DNA of 64,000 bases from Neelides folsomi (GCA_034687125.1 JAQGBZ010000063.1:1-64000); one strand, 5' to 3'; shown: positions 22,802 to 37,000, counted from the first letter of the stretch. Notes: generated by a model from the letters alone, not told the origin. Numbers and translations are program-made.

Positions 22802-23454
22802 ATGACTTCCAACATAATAATTGGCTTATATGAACTTGATGAGTTTGACAAACATGAATTGGAAGAGTATTTGAAAGCAATAGGTTAAAAACTTTAACAA
22901 TTATGATCACGCATTTACATAAAAGTAGGATTGAATAATAATCATTATACTAATTGTAATATTCAGGAGTAGCTCCGCTAATGAGAAAAGTTGTGATTGG
23001 ACATCCCAGTAAGACAAGAATCGACATTTATTTGAACGGTGAAGAATGGGCAATCAAAACGAGCTACGGGATGAGGAACCATCAGATCAACTTCAAACTT
23101 GGGGTTGAGTTTGATGAATATCTCTTGGATGGTCGCATATCAAAAGTTAGCAAGTCTTTCCACCTAATTGCATTAGCCCTCTTTCATGATTGATGTAATA
23201 AGTTTTAATCTCTTCTTTAGTCAACTATAACTCAGGAGGGCCCGAACAAGTTACTTCACGTACAGAAATTTGATAACATGGTCAACCACAATGTATGGAA
23301 GTTCCATGAAACGCACTTGAAATTGAGTCTCTCTCCTCCTGGTATGGTGCATAAACAAATCTACGCTCGGTGCGAAGCCAGAAACTCATCACCAGAGAAA
23401 GCTCCCAATTTACACAGAGAAATGTCAGCAAATCACAATCATCAAGCTCAGTAA
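22802..23454 (+). CDS. Divergent FABP-family protein, three exons, 164 aa
   Basis: Exons: 22802-22883, 22967-23145, 23221-23454. The fold signature is clear: ELDEFDKHELEEYLKAIGVA with the same phase-1 intron as the first FABP, then INFKLGVEFDEYLLDGRISK with an intron at the same place as GRKCK in that gene. It lacks the two middle introns of its neighbour. The ligand clamp is altered: the Arg106 equivalent is Lys (VWKFH) and the Arg of Arg-x-Tyr is Gln (KQIYAR). A 27-residue polar tail rich in Ser, Asn and His follows the last strand, making it about 30 aa longer than a normal FABP. It may bind a different ligand or have a non-carrier role; it is an old diverged paralogue rather than a recent copy. 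Confidence 0.8.
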
Positions 23455-24529
23455 TTTAATCTAATCAGGAATAATTGATGGCATTCCCAGTTTACTTAAT
23501 CAAAATCTCATTTAAAATATTTATAACTTTTTTAATTTAATTGGTTTTATAGCAAGAATATAGTTTTATGCTTTTAAGTACATAAATATTACAATTTTAC
23601 AATATATGACATTTGTATTTTTTACTTTTATGTCGGTAGTATGTGCATGTTATGTGCCGCTATACCATATAATACACAAAATGGTAATAATAAACCTAAT
23701 TAGTAAATATGTAAAAAAGCAATCATAAAAACCATAATTAAAAGTATCAATTTAATCCGTGTATCAAGACTAACTATCTTAATTTTCTTAATAGATAAAG
23801 CAAAGAAAATGTTTTAAATTGCCTTTTGTGAGTATAATAAAAAAAACTTTTTAGCTTATTGTGAAATGTGGGGATGTCACATGTTGAACATTAATTTTGG
23901 CAATTCTTAAAAGATTCTTAACGATGCAAATGAATTCAAACGTTACAGAAAAACTTTATCGCTGCTGTCCTGAAAGTCCAAACTCTGTCTTTTATACTTT
24001 AAATTAGTTAGAAGAGAAAAACTTGGATCATTCCGACTCCAATGTAAATAATTCCATTTTAATGAATTCATGAATGCCATTAGCCATTATATTTTATATT
24101 ACATGCATAGACTCAAAGGTAAATCAGAAGAGTAAAATAAAAAAGATTTGGAACTAGAACAAAAGAGATATTTGAATCAAAGATTGGAGGAAGAAGTTTC
24201 CCGTTGAGATTTCTTCATTTATTTTCCTTCTATTCAAACGTTGGTTGTATGAATTGGAAGGTAGAAGCTCATATAAGAACTTCAGAGGTTTGAGGGGAAC
24301 TTTCTCTTAGGAATCGTGTGGAGAGAAAAGAGACTCTCCAAATCATATGCCATGCCCAACGACACGGGCTTCCCTCGACCGAACCGCAACGGGAGCTCTC
24401 AGTTTTCTCCTCGACTTCGCCCGGGTATCAATCGGGAGTGAAGCTCCGCGGAATTTTCTCATTTCCTCCTTCCTTTCACCGATATTTCAAAATAAGTTTC
24501 TTTTGACTCTTTCTACAACTGCCACTAAA
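23455..24529. other. Gap at the change from AT-rich to GC-richer sequence
   Basis: 3' flank of the second FABP, then the 5' leader of the next plus-strand gene. Base composition shifts visibly near 24.2 kb, where GC-rich words appear for the first time outside exons. No exon supported before the ATG at 24530. Confidence 0.4.
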
Positions 24530-27500
24530 ATGTTATCATATTGGCTCTTCTCTCTCTTTGTCTTCTCAATCATCATTGGTAAGTGAAATTAAATTTAATT
24601 ACAATCTACTATAGTTAAAAGTTTTTTTAAATCACTATTTGATTCGCTATCAAATAATTGTAAACAGAATTGCATTATGTAGTGAATTAAAACTTTTATC
24701 TATTTTTTTGATCAAATATACCAATTTAATATTTGATGTGAGTTTAAACAAGTTCAGCGAATAATTAAGGATTTATAGTTCTTTACTACTAAAAGTCATA
24801 AATATTTATTTGTAAGTTCAAATGTACGGGATGGCAATAATTTTTGGGCGGGTAATGTTAATTATATATTTAACTAGAAAATTCATTATTAATGGAAGGA
24901 GTTTGAGAAATGGAAGGATTTATTAATTACAAGAACAACAACTGTCAGGGGAAGACATATCTAAATGCTAGATTCGGATTAAAAATTAAATATTAAAAAA
25001 GGAAGAGAGCACATATAATTAAATTCCTCCTTTATCCAAGACACGCGGAGTGTAATTTAAATGGGGAAATAATAAATTTCCCGAGTGTGAAAATATTCAA
25101 ATTTTTGATCTACGAAGGCGGTGAGGGGATGAGGGGAGGGTGTGTGCGAGATCGAGGTTGTAGGAAAAGAAATGAAGGGGAAAGAGGCCTGTTTCTGACT
25201 TTTAGTATGGAAAGAGAAGAATTTGCATTATGATCGTGTCCTCCTAGCCGGGCCGAAGAACGTCTGCTCCCTCCTGTTCCTCGCCTGAGAGAAGAAAGGT
25301 TTTAATTAATTGGATTAAATTCAAGATGATGAGAATAAGATTTATAGGGGTAAATTGTTCCTTGCGCAAAGTTCACCTTTATGTTGGCATCACATGCGAA
25401 ACGGCACTTTACCTTTCCATTTACTTTCTTCTCCCCCTTTTATTCCTCGAGAAGTTGAGGAGAACTTAAGCCTCTTTTATGACATATAACACCACCATCG
25501 TATTCACGTTCCTTGTATTTATTACAAGATCCAAATTATTAGAAATAACTTATTAGGGAAAAGCCCCTCTATCTGAGTCGACCACCCTTTTGCTTGTTTT
25601 CATTACGGCCCCTGTCACTCATTCAGAGGTTTAATCCGATTTTCCATTAATTTGAAAACATGGAGCTTACACATGTAAGGAATCGAGAGGACTCTGCCCC
25701 TTTTCACTCTTCGAGCAAAATCAATTCCAATGGCTCCTCGCAGTGGGACATTAATTAGGGACTCGAACAACCCAGGAGCCCTAATTAAAAAGTAAAGCTT
25801 CAATTAAGGCAGATCTCAAGAACGGAATAGGTTCGGATCAATGCTAATTCTCTCAATTTATTTCTCCGTCTGCACCACCAGTGGCACGAGCATTCACAAT
25901 TCAATGACTTTTAACTCCCTTTTAACTCTTTGCATCACTTCGTCACTTAAGATAGAAGATTAGATATTCCTAAATTTTTCTATTTTTGCACATTGAGATC
26001 TTTTACCCGTTTTACACCCTGATTACTCAAGAGACCTCGACGTCAAGAGCAGACGGAAATTACGATCCCTTAAGTGGCACCTCTCAGAAACACTTTGGCA
26101 TTTCTTTCATTCAATTCATATGCAATGGATGAAATTGAACTGTTTAATCAAACTTGTATTTATATTTCATTCTTTCGAGTAAAAATGTTTTGATAATGCA
26201 ACCCGCGTTTTAGGGGTCTGAAGTCTGAAGGAAGGACAAGGGAGAAAATAAAGTTGATGGATAGATTTAGAAAGGAATTTAGTTTTATCGGGAATGAGTG
26301 GTCGCGGTTTCCTCGGGGCTCCGAGTGCTCTCGAAGGCAATTTACGATGGGAAAGCTTGATAGTCTCAGTGCTCGAAAAACCGTCAAGGAAATGACAGAT
26401 TGGAATGAAATTAGAAGGGGACGGAAGCTGGCGGGGGAAATTCATTGGAATTGGAATTTCATGGAGAACTCAGAGAGAAGGGATTTATCGTTACTCAGAG
26501 GGAAAAGAGTCAATAATTCTAAAGCTTTGGGACATGTCAGGAGTGTCTCTCGGCCAAATGTGGATTTGTCCTCGTTCCCCTCAACTCGAGAGTTAGACTT
26601 TGAAATGAAAGCAAGTTTCACTTCGTCAGCCCCGCCTCTTGTCCATGTCACGCCTCGGCCGCGGAAGTTGATGAGGTTCAAAGCAGATGCTCTTTCTCCC
26701 TAGCCACTCATCCATCCCACCCATAGCTCCGAGATAAACCAAATTTTCATATCGTGGGAGGACTCGGAACATATTTTATCCTTTCCCTCCACTTTTCCGC
26801 CTTCTTTTTATATAAATTTCAAATCTTGGTCTGGAGGGAGTTGATCAAATTATGAAAATGGTACATGGAATAAACATATGGTTTGTTCGCAAACTGACTC
26901 TCTCGACGAGTCCTTGAGATGAATTTGATTTGAGAAGTCATTTGGAAAATAAGTGGGAGAGATCAAACCCTCAAGGCCCCGATTTAATGGCGACGATAAT
27001 GAAGATGAAAATTTGAAGAGAAACGACGAGTCAAGTGGATGAAGGACGGAAGCTCCGATCCTCCCAACTTTCATCCCATTGGGTTTCAATTCATTTCTCA
27101 TCCGTCTCTTCTCGTCCCTCGTCGGCCCCCTACGACGGAAATCTGCTTCATTTTACTTCACTGATCCCTTTTCCCGCTTTCAGCTCCGATGGAGAAGGCA
27201 TTTAAGAGAAAGTTCAGCTTCCCATCCGCGTCCTCCCCATTAGCCCCGCAGAGCTCCGCCGATAATGAGAAGATGAATAAATGAAAAGTGGAGAGATCGA
27301 TTTCCTTCAAAAATCTTTTATGACACTCAAGAGTCATGAAAACTTTTTCTTTTTATGTGCTCATTTTTCTTTATAAAACGAGATTATTGAATTTGTCTCT
27401 ACTGACGCAACTTAACTATTATGATACTTGAGGAGTTGAGCTCAAGTTGCAACATCAGTCTTTCCATCTTTCCCCACTTCAATCCTCCATGAATTTAGGA

Positions 27501-30500
27501 AGGAAACGGGAGATGCAGATTGAAGAGGGAAACTTCAAAAAAGTTAAAATCCCTCTTCCGACTTCCAAAACAAATGGTGAGATCAAAGAGGAACAGATAG
27601 AAAGAAAAAAGTCCCAGTGTTGTTCTCATTTCCAATTCTTTGCTTTCAGCTTAAGTAAGTGGAGCACTTTCCTATCAAAATTGTTTTCTGGATAAAAAAG
27701 AGAAGAAGAGCGGATTCTATGATTCTATAGGATAAATTGCAAAAGTTTGAAGGTGGAAGAAGAATCCCCGAGTGAATTCAGAGAATTGGGAATTGAAGGT
27801 TCCTCATGTAGTTGAATGTATTTCCAAATTTCTTTACAATTCTTTCACTTTGAATCGAATGTTTATTCCTTCGCTCCTTTTGTTCCCCTTCTGTTCCCTG
27901 ACATGGTGTGGTGGAGAGACGCACTTGGCTCATACACGAACATGATTCCATTCCTCATTGTGAAGGAAAGCTCAAAGTTAGGTAAAGGACGTGAGGAGTT
28001 GAGGGCAGCCCCTTCGGATTTCCTCTTTGAATCTGACACAACTTTTCACGCCACATGTGAGAAGGCGGCGACGGGGAGATTCAACCATATGCTCCCACTC
28101 CGCACGTCTACAAGGGAGAGTAATAAGATTCACCCACGTGGGCCGCTCTCCCTTTGATCTCTTTTATTGCATTCTTCATCAACGGTCGACGGATTGAATT
28201 CTCCAACCCTCGGGTTGATTCCTCTACCTTTCCGCAGAAATCTCTGCACAGTGACTTTCTCATTAGAGATGGAATCTCGCTCAAAGGTTCATCCGCACTT
28301 AAACTCTCCTTCTTCATCCGCTCTTTAATTTGAACAAGGTCTTTGAGCTGGAAAATTTATTTCTTCAAAAGAACTTTTATTGCTTTTTCCCCTTCAGTAA
28401 ATCCTTGGAATGACCGAATTAGTCAATGAGAGTTTAAAAGAACCTCTCCAGGTGCTGAGGATATGAGATGATAAAAATTTCACTTCCTAATTTGTTATTT
28501 CTCTTGGGGATTTATGTGGAATCAGATTAGCATTCTGTATTCACCCTCCAAGAAACGGAGAATTTCCATTTCTACAAGTTCACCAAGTTCAGCTCTATAG
28601 TCCTTTGCGTAAGTCCTATACATAGAATAAATTTATGGTCTCAGAGCTATATGAATTAATACTCATACCTGAGTCGTATATTACAAGCAAAGCTTTTAAG
28701 TAGGTATATACTCTTTCTGGGATATTTATTTAATAGACACTACGCAATAGCTTTGAATTTTGTATTTATACAGAGTCTGAATACAAATGCATAAGACTTG
28801 GTATCTTACCTACGCATTTACACTTATTTTACATTATTGCTCATTCGTATCTTCTTTGGCATTTATTATATGCATCGAGTATCATACATTTTGTATGATC
28901 CACAAGGAGAAAGGAGTTCTATTGGTAAATGAGGAAAAGTATAACAAAAGCATTTCTATTGTTCCTTTGAGTCCCCTCATAAAAGATTTCATCCTCCTCT
29001 TCCCCCTATCACAATGAAGTAATGAGCTTACCAAATGTACACATTATGATCTATATAAGTATTGCTCAAATCCTCCTTGCAAACACCGTGAAGTTCTCAC
29101 AACAAACAGATAGGAGCAATAAGAGAATGAGGGCCGGAAGAGTTGGAATATTTAATTCCTCTCTCGAAATGAACTTTCCAACTTCCTCAAGCACTCTTTA
29201 TTTCTTATCACGCCAAAGGGACGAATGTAAATAAATGCTATAAATTTATTAGAGTTGACAGACTCCTTTTCTCTTTGAGGAAAAGGAAGAGAGACGGAAC
29301 TTGTTTCTCTTCCTCTGAACTACTAAGCGAGTCAAGGGAGTTTAAATGGGCTTCAGGTTATCCTGGCCGAGGAGATCGTAAAGACTGACGGGGAACTTAT
29401 GGTTTTATCTGACTGTGAGAAATACCTCATCTCAATTCCCTTTTTATTTCCTGACAGGGTCCTTTGGAGTGAGCGATGCTGACGTCGCATTCAGGAACTC
29501 AAATCATCGCCCTGGAGCCACCGCCGACGACTTGAAGGAAAAGAAGGTGAGTTGATTTTGAATAATAAATTCCCGAATCAATAAAAGAAATTAAGAGAAT
29601 CCTTGGAGAGATTTATGGGGAAAGTCCTGAGAGGTGAATGAGAGAGGATTGAGTTGAAATAATTTCTCTTTGGAAAGGATTAGCCTTGTGGGATGTCGAG
29701 GAGAAGAAGATAAGGAGAAAGAATATTCTTGTTTGGCTCGGGGATAAAAGAGTTGTGTGGTTGGAGCTTATCAAGTGGGAGGCGAGTAATTCGTAATTGT
29801 GGAGTTCGGCCAGACTGATTTGATCCGGGCTCAAAAGAAGAGAATAAATGGAGAAACTCCCTTCCCCCCTCTTTTCTCTTCACTTCAATGAAATTTCGCC
29901 CAAGTTCTTGGAGTTTTTGAAAGCGGTTTCCTCCTTTTCGGAGGATGAGGTTGTGCGGTTAGGGAGGGGAAAACCCCAAGTTGCCTGATTGTATCTTCTT
30001 AGACGGGCTTAGCCCTCCGCTTGATGAACAATTGTGTCAAAGAGAGGGAGAGAAGGAGGGAGATTAATGGGTCTTGAACTCCTTGACCCCCGAGGAATTC
30101 TTCCTCAACCGAACTCTTAATCAAAGGCACTTTTCATTAGCAATTCCCTCGAACCTTCTTCTTGAGAGAGGGAAACCGCAATTCTGCCGACTTTCTCGGT
30201 TCAGATTTCATGAGACTTTGACGGCTCGCTTGAAGCCGCGGAAATGATTCGCCCATTTCCCAATGAGAAACTCAATTCAATTCACTGATTTTTCTTCTTT
30301 TTGGATGAGAAGGAAGTTGGATGGGAAAGATCCGCACTTCTTTTTCTTTCCCTCTTAAATTGGGAACCTTTCTCGCGTCAGTGGAATTTCCTCAGAAAAA
30401 AAGCCAAAGCCACAAAGAAGAGAGGCAACGCATGCATGCGTGCCAATCCATCATTACACCGAATTGAAAGGAATTGCCAAGAGACGAATTTCGGTACATA

Positions 30501-33500
30501 TACAAGAGCGCATTCATAAGCACCAACGAGGGAGAATTCCTCCCTTACGCTCTCACTACCCCCTTCTCACCTTTTGACCCCAATTTGTTCCGCCTTTCTG
30601 ACTCTTCCATGGATTTCCCATTAATGCCTTGTGCCGGGCTACTTTATGGCCCCTCGAATGTCAACCTGATTTAGAACTCGCGCTTTATTTTCATCTCCTC
30701 TATTTGATCCGTTGAGGGGAGAAGGCAAAGGAGTAAAATGAACATACACAAATCTTCACTCGCCCATCTCAGAACAATGCCATATGAGTAAACGCATATT
30801 TACTTTACATAGTTTGTAAGCTATTCGCTTCGTATGGCACGTTATTTATCAGTTTCCAATATTGGTAAATAAAATCGCACGCTCTCAAACTATTCTTTAT
30901 AAGACATGAATTCCGGGTTGTAAAAATGAATAAAGACGTAGTTTATTTAAGAATGTCTATCATAATTCTCACTGAATACATGTGAATTGACAGAAAAATC
31001 TATTTATGGATCGTTAATAATTTACCAATCAATCTTTGAATAAATATGAATAAATAATGTGACTTGGCTTTGTATTTAAAGGGAGGGGAAGTAAGCGAAC
31101 CTCTGGCAGGGGAATCGATGTGGGAGCAACTTGTCATTCGAGCCCTCGCGAATCCTGCCGAATGGCATCAATTACGTGAAGCTCTCGGTGAGTCTCTGAT
31201 TATTTCTCCTTCCAATTATTTCCGAACTTCATCCACTCACTGGAGTTCGACTCTCTCGCAAGATTTTTTATACCAAATCTCTTTCATCTCTTAATTGAGA
31301 AGAAAAAGCGTCTCCAATTTATAAACAATATAAATTAGATCTTTAAATGAACTCGCTCACTCATTCAACATACCTACTATACATTTTAATATATTGCTAC
31401 TTTTCCAAAACGAATTGGACGTGAATTTATTAGCAAATTAGTGAATATTGAATTTATACATTGGATAAAGAATTTAATAATCTGTTAGCGGAAGAGATCT
31501 AAACGACTAGATTGAGTTATCACTATTTCCATTGGAAGAATTTCCATCAGGTAATCTGTCTCCTGGGCTAATCACCATTTCCGAACGAGGAAAATCCTCT
31601 CAACTCAAAGAGCTCAAACCCTATTAAAATTTTATTAATCCTCATATATTAAATGATGCATTAGTCTTATGTAACAGCTATGTAAATGGGCCCACTGAGG
31701 CGGCGGATCGTTCGAAGTGTTATAAATTTATTGGGCCGAAAAACTTGCTACTGATACAGAATATATTGGCCATAAATGAAATCCCCGAGGTGACACTTGG
31801 GATAGTGTAGGTAAATCATTTGAATTTTAAATCCATGAGGAAATCTCTTATTCTCCCAGCGTTGTTCCTCCTGGGGATTAAAAGTTGTCTCCGTATAGGC
31901 CATTTGACCTCGTTCCCTGCGCCCCTCGTTTATTTATCCAAAATGTCTCCACTCGACCTTGCAATTTTCTCCCAGGGAATAAATGTTTGATGAAGAGGAG
32001 TCCACGTAAATAATAAATATGGGACAAATGGAAAGGTACGCCGAATTTCCGCAGGTTCTTGGGAATATAAATTGAATTGATGTTTGTGGCTTTCATCGGG
32101 ATTCCATTGTATGTCCCACTCGGTTAAATCGAAGCTCATTTCTCCGTGTAAGCAGTGGGAGAACAAATGGATGGGTTTCCTCTTTAACTGATTCCCTCGT
32201 TCTTTCCACAAAAAAGCGAGCGGGGAAAACTCAAGGGCCCTGAAGCTAAGAGCTTCCATTTTCTTCGACTGCATCTTACGATTATGTTGATGATAGGAAG
32301 AAATAGGTTAGACTTCTCTCTCAATTCACTACCTAATAAGTTATTTACTTCCCCTCCCTTTGGGCTCCAACGTCTCTTTTAAGTCCCTTTCAGATTGGCG
32401 TCAAAGGAGAAACTCGATTTATTCTCGCATTAGAATAAAGTGAATTTAAGTGTAGGGGAGTTTAATAGAGAGTGCGGGTTCTTTATTATTTCACTCCTTC
32501 CTTGTTCTTCGTCTTGAATTAATCGAGACAAGGGCGGGAGCGGAATTGAATATTTATGAGCTGGCTGCTCTTCCTCCTTTGTTTCATTATTTTTCTATTT
32601 TTGCTCAAGAGATTTATGAGAGGACGCGCTCTGATTCCAGGGGAGTTTCCTCTGTATAATCATTATTATGAAGATCCTTCCTAATGGCTTTCCGTATTCG
32701 AGTTTCATTGAGCGGAATAAAGTGATTGACATTTGAGAAAAGGCCCACTTTTTCCAAATGTGAGGCAGAAATGGAATATTCTGCATCTCGTGTCATGTTA
32801 TTGGACCTACGTTATTTTGGCTCACTCCTCACTTTGTTCGCATGTGTATGATCTGATCCTTTTGTTATAAGTAGCCCGTTTGCAGAGCTCCATCCACAAA
32901 TTGGCAATGAATATGATATGAGAGAGGGCTATTAAAGTATTGACGCTATTATGCCTGAGTGAGGAAGGAGACGTATTCTCAATTCCATTATAATAATGTC
33001 GCTCTGAAAGACACGCCAGGGCGGGTGGTGAGCTATCTGGCCCAGTCGGGCGGCCGACTCCATTTCCAGCATAATATCCACAGAGCTTCCCGAGGTTCTC
33101 CTTCAAAGAGTGCAAATCATATTTGATGGGGGAGCGGAGCTTTCATGGCCGAAAGATTCCCTGGTTGCGGATCTTAGATAAGGAGATACATTTTGGACCG
33201 TTTATGCAAAGTTTGGGCATTCGATGGCGGAGCGAAGGAGCCACTTCTCCTCAGTTTCCATCCCATAAAAGTGAAAAGTGGACCTTAAGTGAGGAAAAAT
33301 ATTCGGGAGGATAATGTACCTTTGTACATATGAATGCATTCATGAACCTCCTTCCGATCCTCTCTCAATGATAATGATTGTGTTTCCAGACAAGGTGGAC
33401 GAGGATCTCCGAACCATAAGCCGCGGAGACGGCGGCACCGACGACGGAAAGCACAATCAGAGTAAAACAAGTAGTTCGAAATGGAGATTCACGTACCATC

Positions 33501-34054
33501 GGGTCATGAGTGGAGAAGGTGGAGGCGAAAAGGGATCGGGGAATCCTCTTCATCTCAAGACTCCCAAGGCCTTTGTGAGCGTCGCAGCAGTAAAGGCCGA
33601 ACCGAAGCCTGGCAACCTCATCCCCGGAAAAGACAAAGGGGAAGAGAAAACATTAGACAGGAATAGTCCATTAATTGGGAACTCGAAACCTCCTTTTCCT
33701 CATTACTACCTTTCTCCGAAAGCCGAAGGGAAGAAAGGAAGGAAAGGAAAAAAATCGAGAGAGCACACAAAACCTCGCCATCGGAACTCCTCCATTGGAA
33801 GGACGGAGTTGGAGGAGGAAGAGATATTGCAAATGTCCAAGAGCAAGTCCGGGGCAAGTCACACGTTCCATTGGCGGCCGTGGGTTCGGAGCCAAGATGC
33901 GAACATCTCCGTGTCGGCAGGTGAGGAGAGGGGGAAAAGTTCATCTGCTCCGCATCGTTACCTCGGACATGAAGAGAACCACGAGCACCATTACAGACAC
34001 CACTCGAATCATCGGAACCATGGCCATCATCCTCTCCCTTCTCGTCACTACTAA
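24530..34054 (+). CDS. Secreted basic orphan protein, possible peptide-hormone precursor, four exons, 302 aa
   Basis: Exons: 24530-24578, 29458-29546, 31082-31187, 33390-34054, in frame. Exon 1 is a signal peptide (MLSYWLFSLFVFSIIIG). Exon 2 is a propeptide-like stretch ending in KEKK. Exon 3 begins GGEVSEPLAGESMWEQLV and ends in an amphipathic helix (AEWHQLREALDKV across the junction). Exon 4 is long, rich in Gly, Lys and Ser with basic clusters (GKKGRKGKKSR), and ends in a His-rich tail (12 His in the last 33 residues). A good donor (GCAG|GTGAGG, 33921) inside exon 4 could splice the His tail away. I recognise no family for certain. The dibasic site directly before a VSE-starting amphipathic helix recalls PTH-type hormones, but that is a hypothesis. 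Large introns (4.9, 1.5 and 2.2 kb) contrast with the left half of the window. Confidence 0.5.
24579..29457. other. Large first intron of the secreted orphan gene
   Basis: 4.9 kb without a supportable exon on either strand. GC-richer than the left half. Several open frames of 60-150 codons occur here, but none shows a domain, a signal or consistent splice partners; long chance frames are expected in this base composition. Confidence 0.45.
29547..31081. other. Second intron of the secreted orphan gene
   Basis: 1.5 kb, no exon or repeat recognised. Confidence 0.4.
31188..33389. other. Third intron of the secreted orphan gene
   Basis: 2.2 kb, no exon or repeat recognised. Confidence 0.4.
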
Positions 34055-37000
34055 ATTGGCCGAACTTCCAAGCCCTTTCAGAATAGATATTTATCACTCC
34101 CCTCTGGGAAGATTGAGACTCTATTTTCGGACTCTGCCTCAACTAATGGGCTCTCCTGAATTGACCGACCCATTACATATAAAAATACGGCGCAGATGCC
34201 CTTCATCAAGAATCTACTATCGAATGTATACATCGGACATGAATGAATTTATGCCGTGTTTTAGTGTGTTTATTCAAGTAATTATTAAAACAACACTAAA
34301 ATATTAATTCTATTCTCAAATTCAGACAAAACAGAAGCATTCACAAAATATAGTTTAAATACACAAGCAATATAATATAACTGCAACTATTTTAAAATTC
34401 TCATATATCCTTCCGATATGTATATACCTGTATTGAAGATTGGAGAGCAATATTTTATTGCTATTGAGTAAATAAATAAATAATAGTATCTGTAATTAAT
34501 TTGTAATCAAGTTCAAACTTGTTAAAAATTCTTATGTATCCTAATATCGAATATCCTACAATATTACCTAATATTATCATAATATGAACAGTAAATTGAT
34601 GAATATTAAGTTGTATAATTTGTATGGCTTAACATACCTATTTTATAATTATACTCAAATAAAATCATAAATAATATAATTTATTGTAACTTTTGATATT
34701 ACAATGTTAAAATTATCCAATTTTATTAAACACACATGTCAAAGTATGTATATTACATTTACGTATTAGTTAAATATCTAACAGTAAAGAAGTTTATCGA
34801 ATGATAATATGTAGCTATAAGCTATAACATTATAATGTATGGTAAGTATGCAATTTAAGATAATTTTAGTATTTACCTATGTACCAAAGGTATAGCATAA
34901 TTTCAACATATTATGTTAAATTAAAAATCAAGAATATTTTAGGTAATGTAAGTAATTAGTATAAGTATAATTATTTTAAGAATTTAAGAATTGTTTGAAT
35001 TTAACTCCAAATAAAGAAGATAAGCTACTTAAAATGTTAAAGGATTGAAAAGTCCATTGTGATAATAAAAATTTCGAGTTGTACGAGCATCCATAAAATA
35101 ATATACAGTAAATGCATACATATTACTTAATTAAAGTTAGTATCCGACCGAATTCAAACTTTAAAATTACTAAATACAACCGTAATTAGTACATTAATGC
35201 CTAATATTAAATAATAATATATCATATTACTACCGAGTATGTAAATTTTACTCTCGTTCAATCGTTAGCTATTTATAAGTAAAACAATGTTATCCTGTTA
35301 AAAGACTAAACATGAAATCGTGAAATATAAATCTCGGTATATTAAAAACTATTATTTTTCATTTCATGAAATGATGAAAACAAATGAAATACAATACAAA
35401 AAATACGAGTTTGCATTCAAAATGGGCATAAAAGTCATAAAGGATACCTTTTTTGAAGTGAAGCAACTTACCATCCAGATTTTTATTCAGTTAGAATGAA
35501 GAAAGAGAATTAGATTTACTATACTTGACGGATTTAAATTCAAAACCGCTATCTCTCGTACATTTGCAATTCTCGGAAAATCTCACGGAAGGGTAAAAAT
35601 AATAAGAATGAACATTTCCTTCAACAGCTCTCTTTCCTATATCAATTTAAATTTGAATATTCTAATATATATCCCCATCCACACTTCCTCACCGCATCAA
35701 AATCGATCGAAAAAAACTAGTTCCCGAAATTCAATGAAAACACTCAACCCTTTGATAGTGAAGTGTAAAGAAGACCAGAAGCGATATTATTTTATATTCT
35801 TAAAGAATCTCATCATTTGAGATTCTCTAAGCCGTGAACATTTCAAACACGGACATACTTTTTTATTTCTTCCTTCATTGAACTGAGAATCTTTAATGAG
35901 AGCTGTAAGAAATTTGTAGTGTTTCTCCAGTATGCTATTAAAGAATTCCTTTCTAACGAGTTCAATCTATTTTCCGCCTATAGAAAAGCACTTCCACGCA
36001 CAACGTAGATTAGTTAAATTGCATTTTACACTTTAAAAATTATCCATGAAGTACATGAATCCGTGATTGATTTTTGATGAAATTGATTTAAAATTACCCG
36101 TATGTACTACAAATAGCATTTGTCTCATCATTTTGATAATTAAGAAAACATGATAATCTTTTCAATTCAATGTTTTTAGGCATGTGTATTCAATTTGAGC
36201 TTCCGAATGTTATTTCGAATCGAGCTGAGAATAATTAAAGGAATTGAAGTTTTAATTTGACAAAGGGGCTCTATAATTACAATACTTTAAATATATTTCA
36301 GTTTTGGAAATTCTCCCAATAGCTAATAATACAGATTCTATATAAGTATGTTCTATAGGTATATTAGTATGCATGCAGAGATAATAAGTAAGCATAGGCT
36401 TAATAGACATCATTGGGAAGGAATCAAGAACAACTCCAAAGCCACCCAGTTCAGTTTTTAGACATTTGATCCTTCAGTTTGGAAACGTTGTTTGTTTATC
36501 CTTCGAAGACCGCCTATGTGTTAACGAGGGTGAAGTGGAGTAGAAGAAGCTAATTTGAGAACCGAATAGACTTCCAGAACAACATCCTCTGAAGGGAAAG
36601 ATCCCTTAGAAATACTCGTAACTTGGGAGGTGGAAGGATTCAAGAGCTCTTAAAGGGGAAGGAATTCCGAATTGGAGATATATCTTTTAAAAGTTAATTT
36701 ATTGCAAAGGAAAGTTGAGACTTTAGAGAGAGTGAGAGCAAGAGAGACATTTAAGACTTTAGGAGGTCAGAGACTCTGTTTGTGAGGATCTGAGGATTAA
36801 AGCGGAAACAAAGAGAGCTTTGGAAGTTTAAATGAAAACGAACTGCGGCTTCCACTGAATGATTACCACCAGACTCCCATCATTCCTCTTCCTCACCAAT
36901 CTGTCGAGAGGTTCAAAGGAGAAATGAACAATTTAATAACAATAAAAAGTAAACAAGTCAGCTAATGTTGAAAAGATTAAATAAAAATAGTTTATGCTCA

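Noticed and set aside
26254-26703. 149-codon plus-strand open frame in the orphan gene's first intron
   Set aside because: No domain, signal peptide or splice partners, and overlapping frames on the other strand are equally long. It looks like a chance frame in GC-richer DNA.
33618-34307. Open frames of 174 and 210 codons overlapping exon 4 of the orphan gene
   Set aside because: They are other-frame shadows of exon 4, which alone has an acceptor in the right phase and continues the upstream exons.
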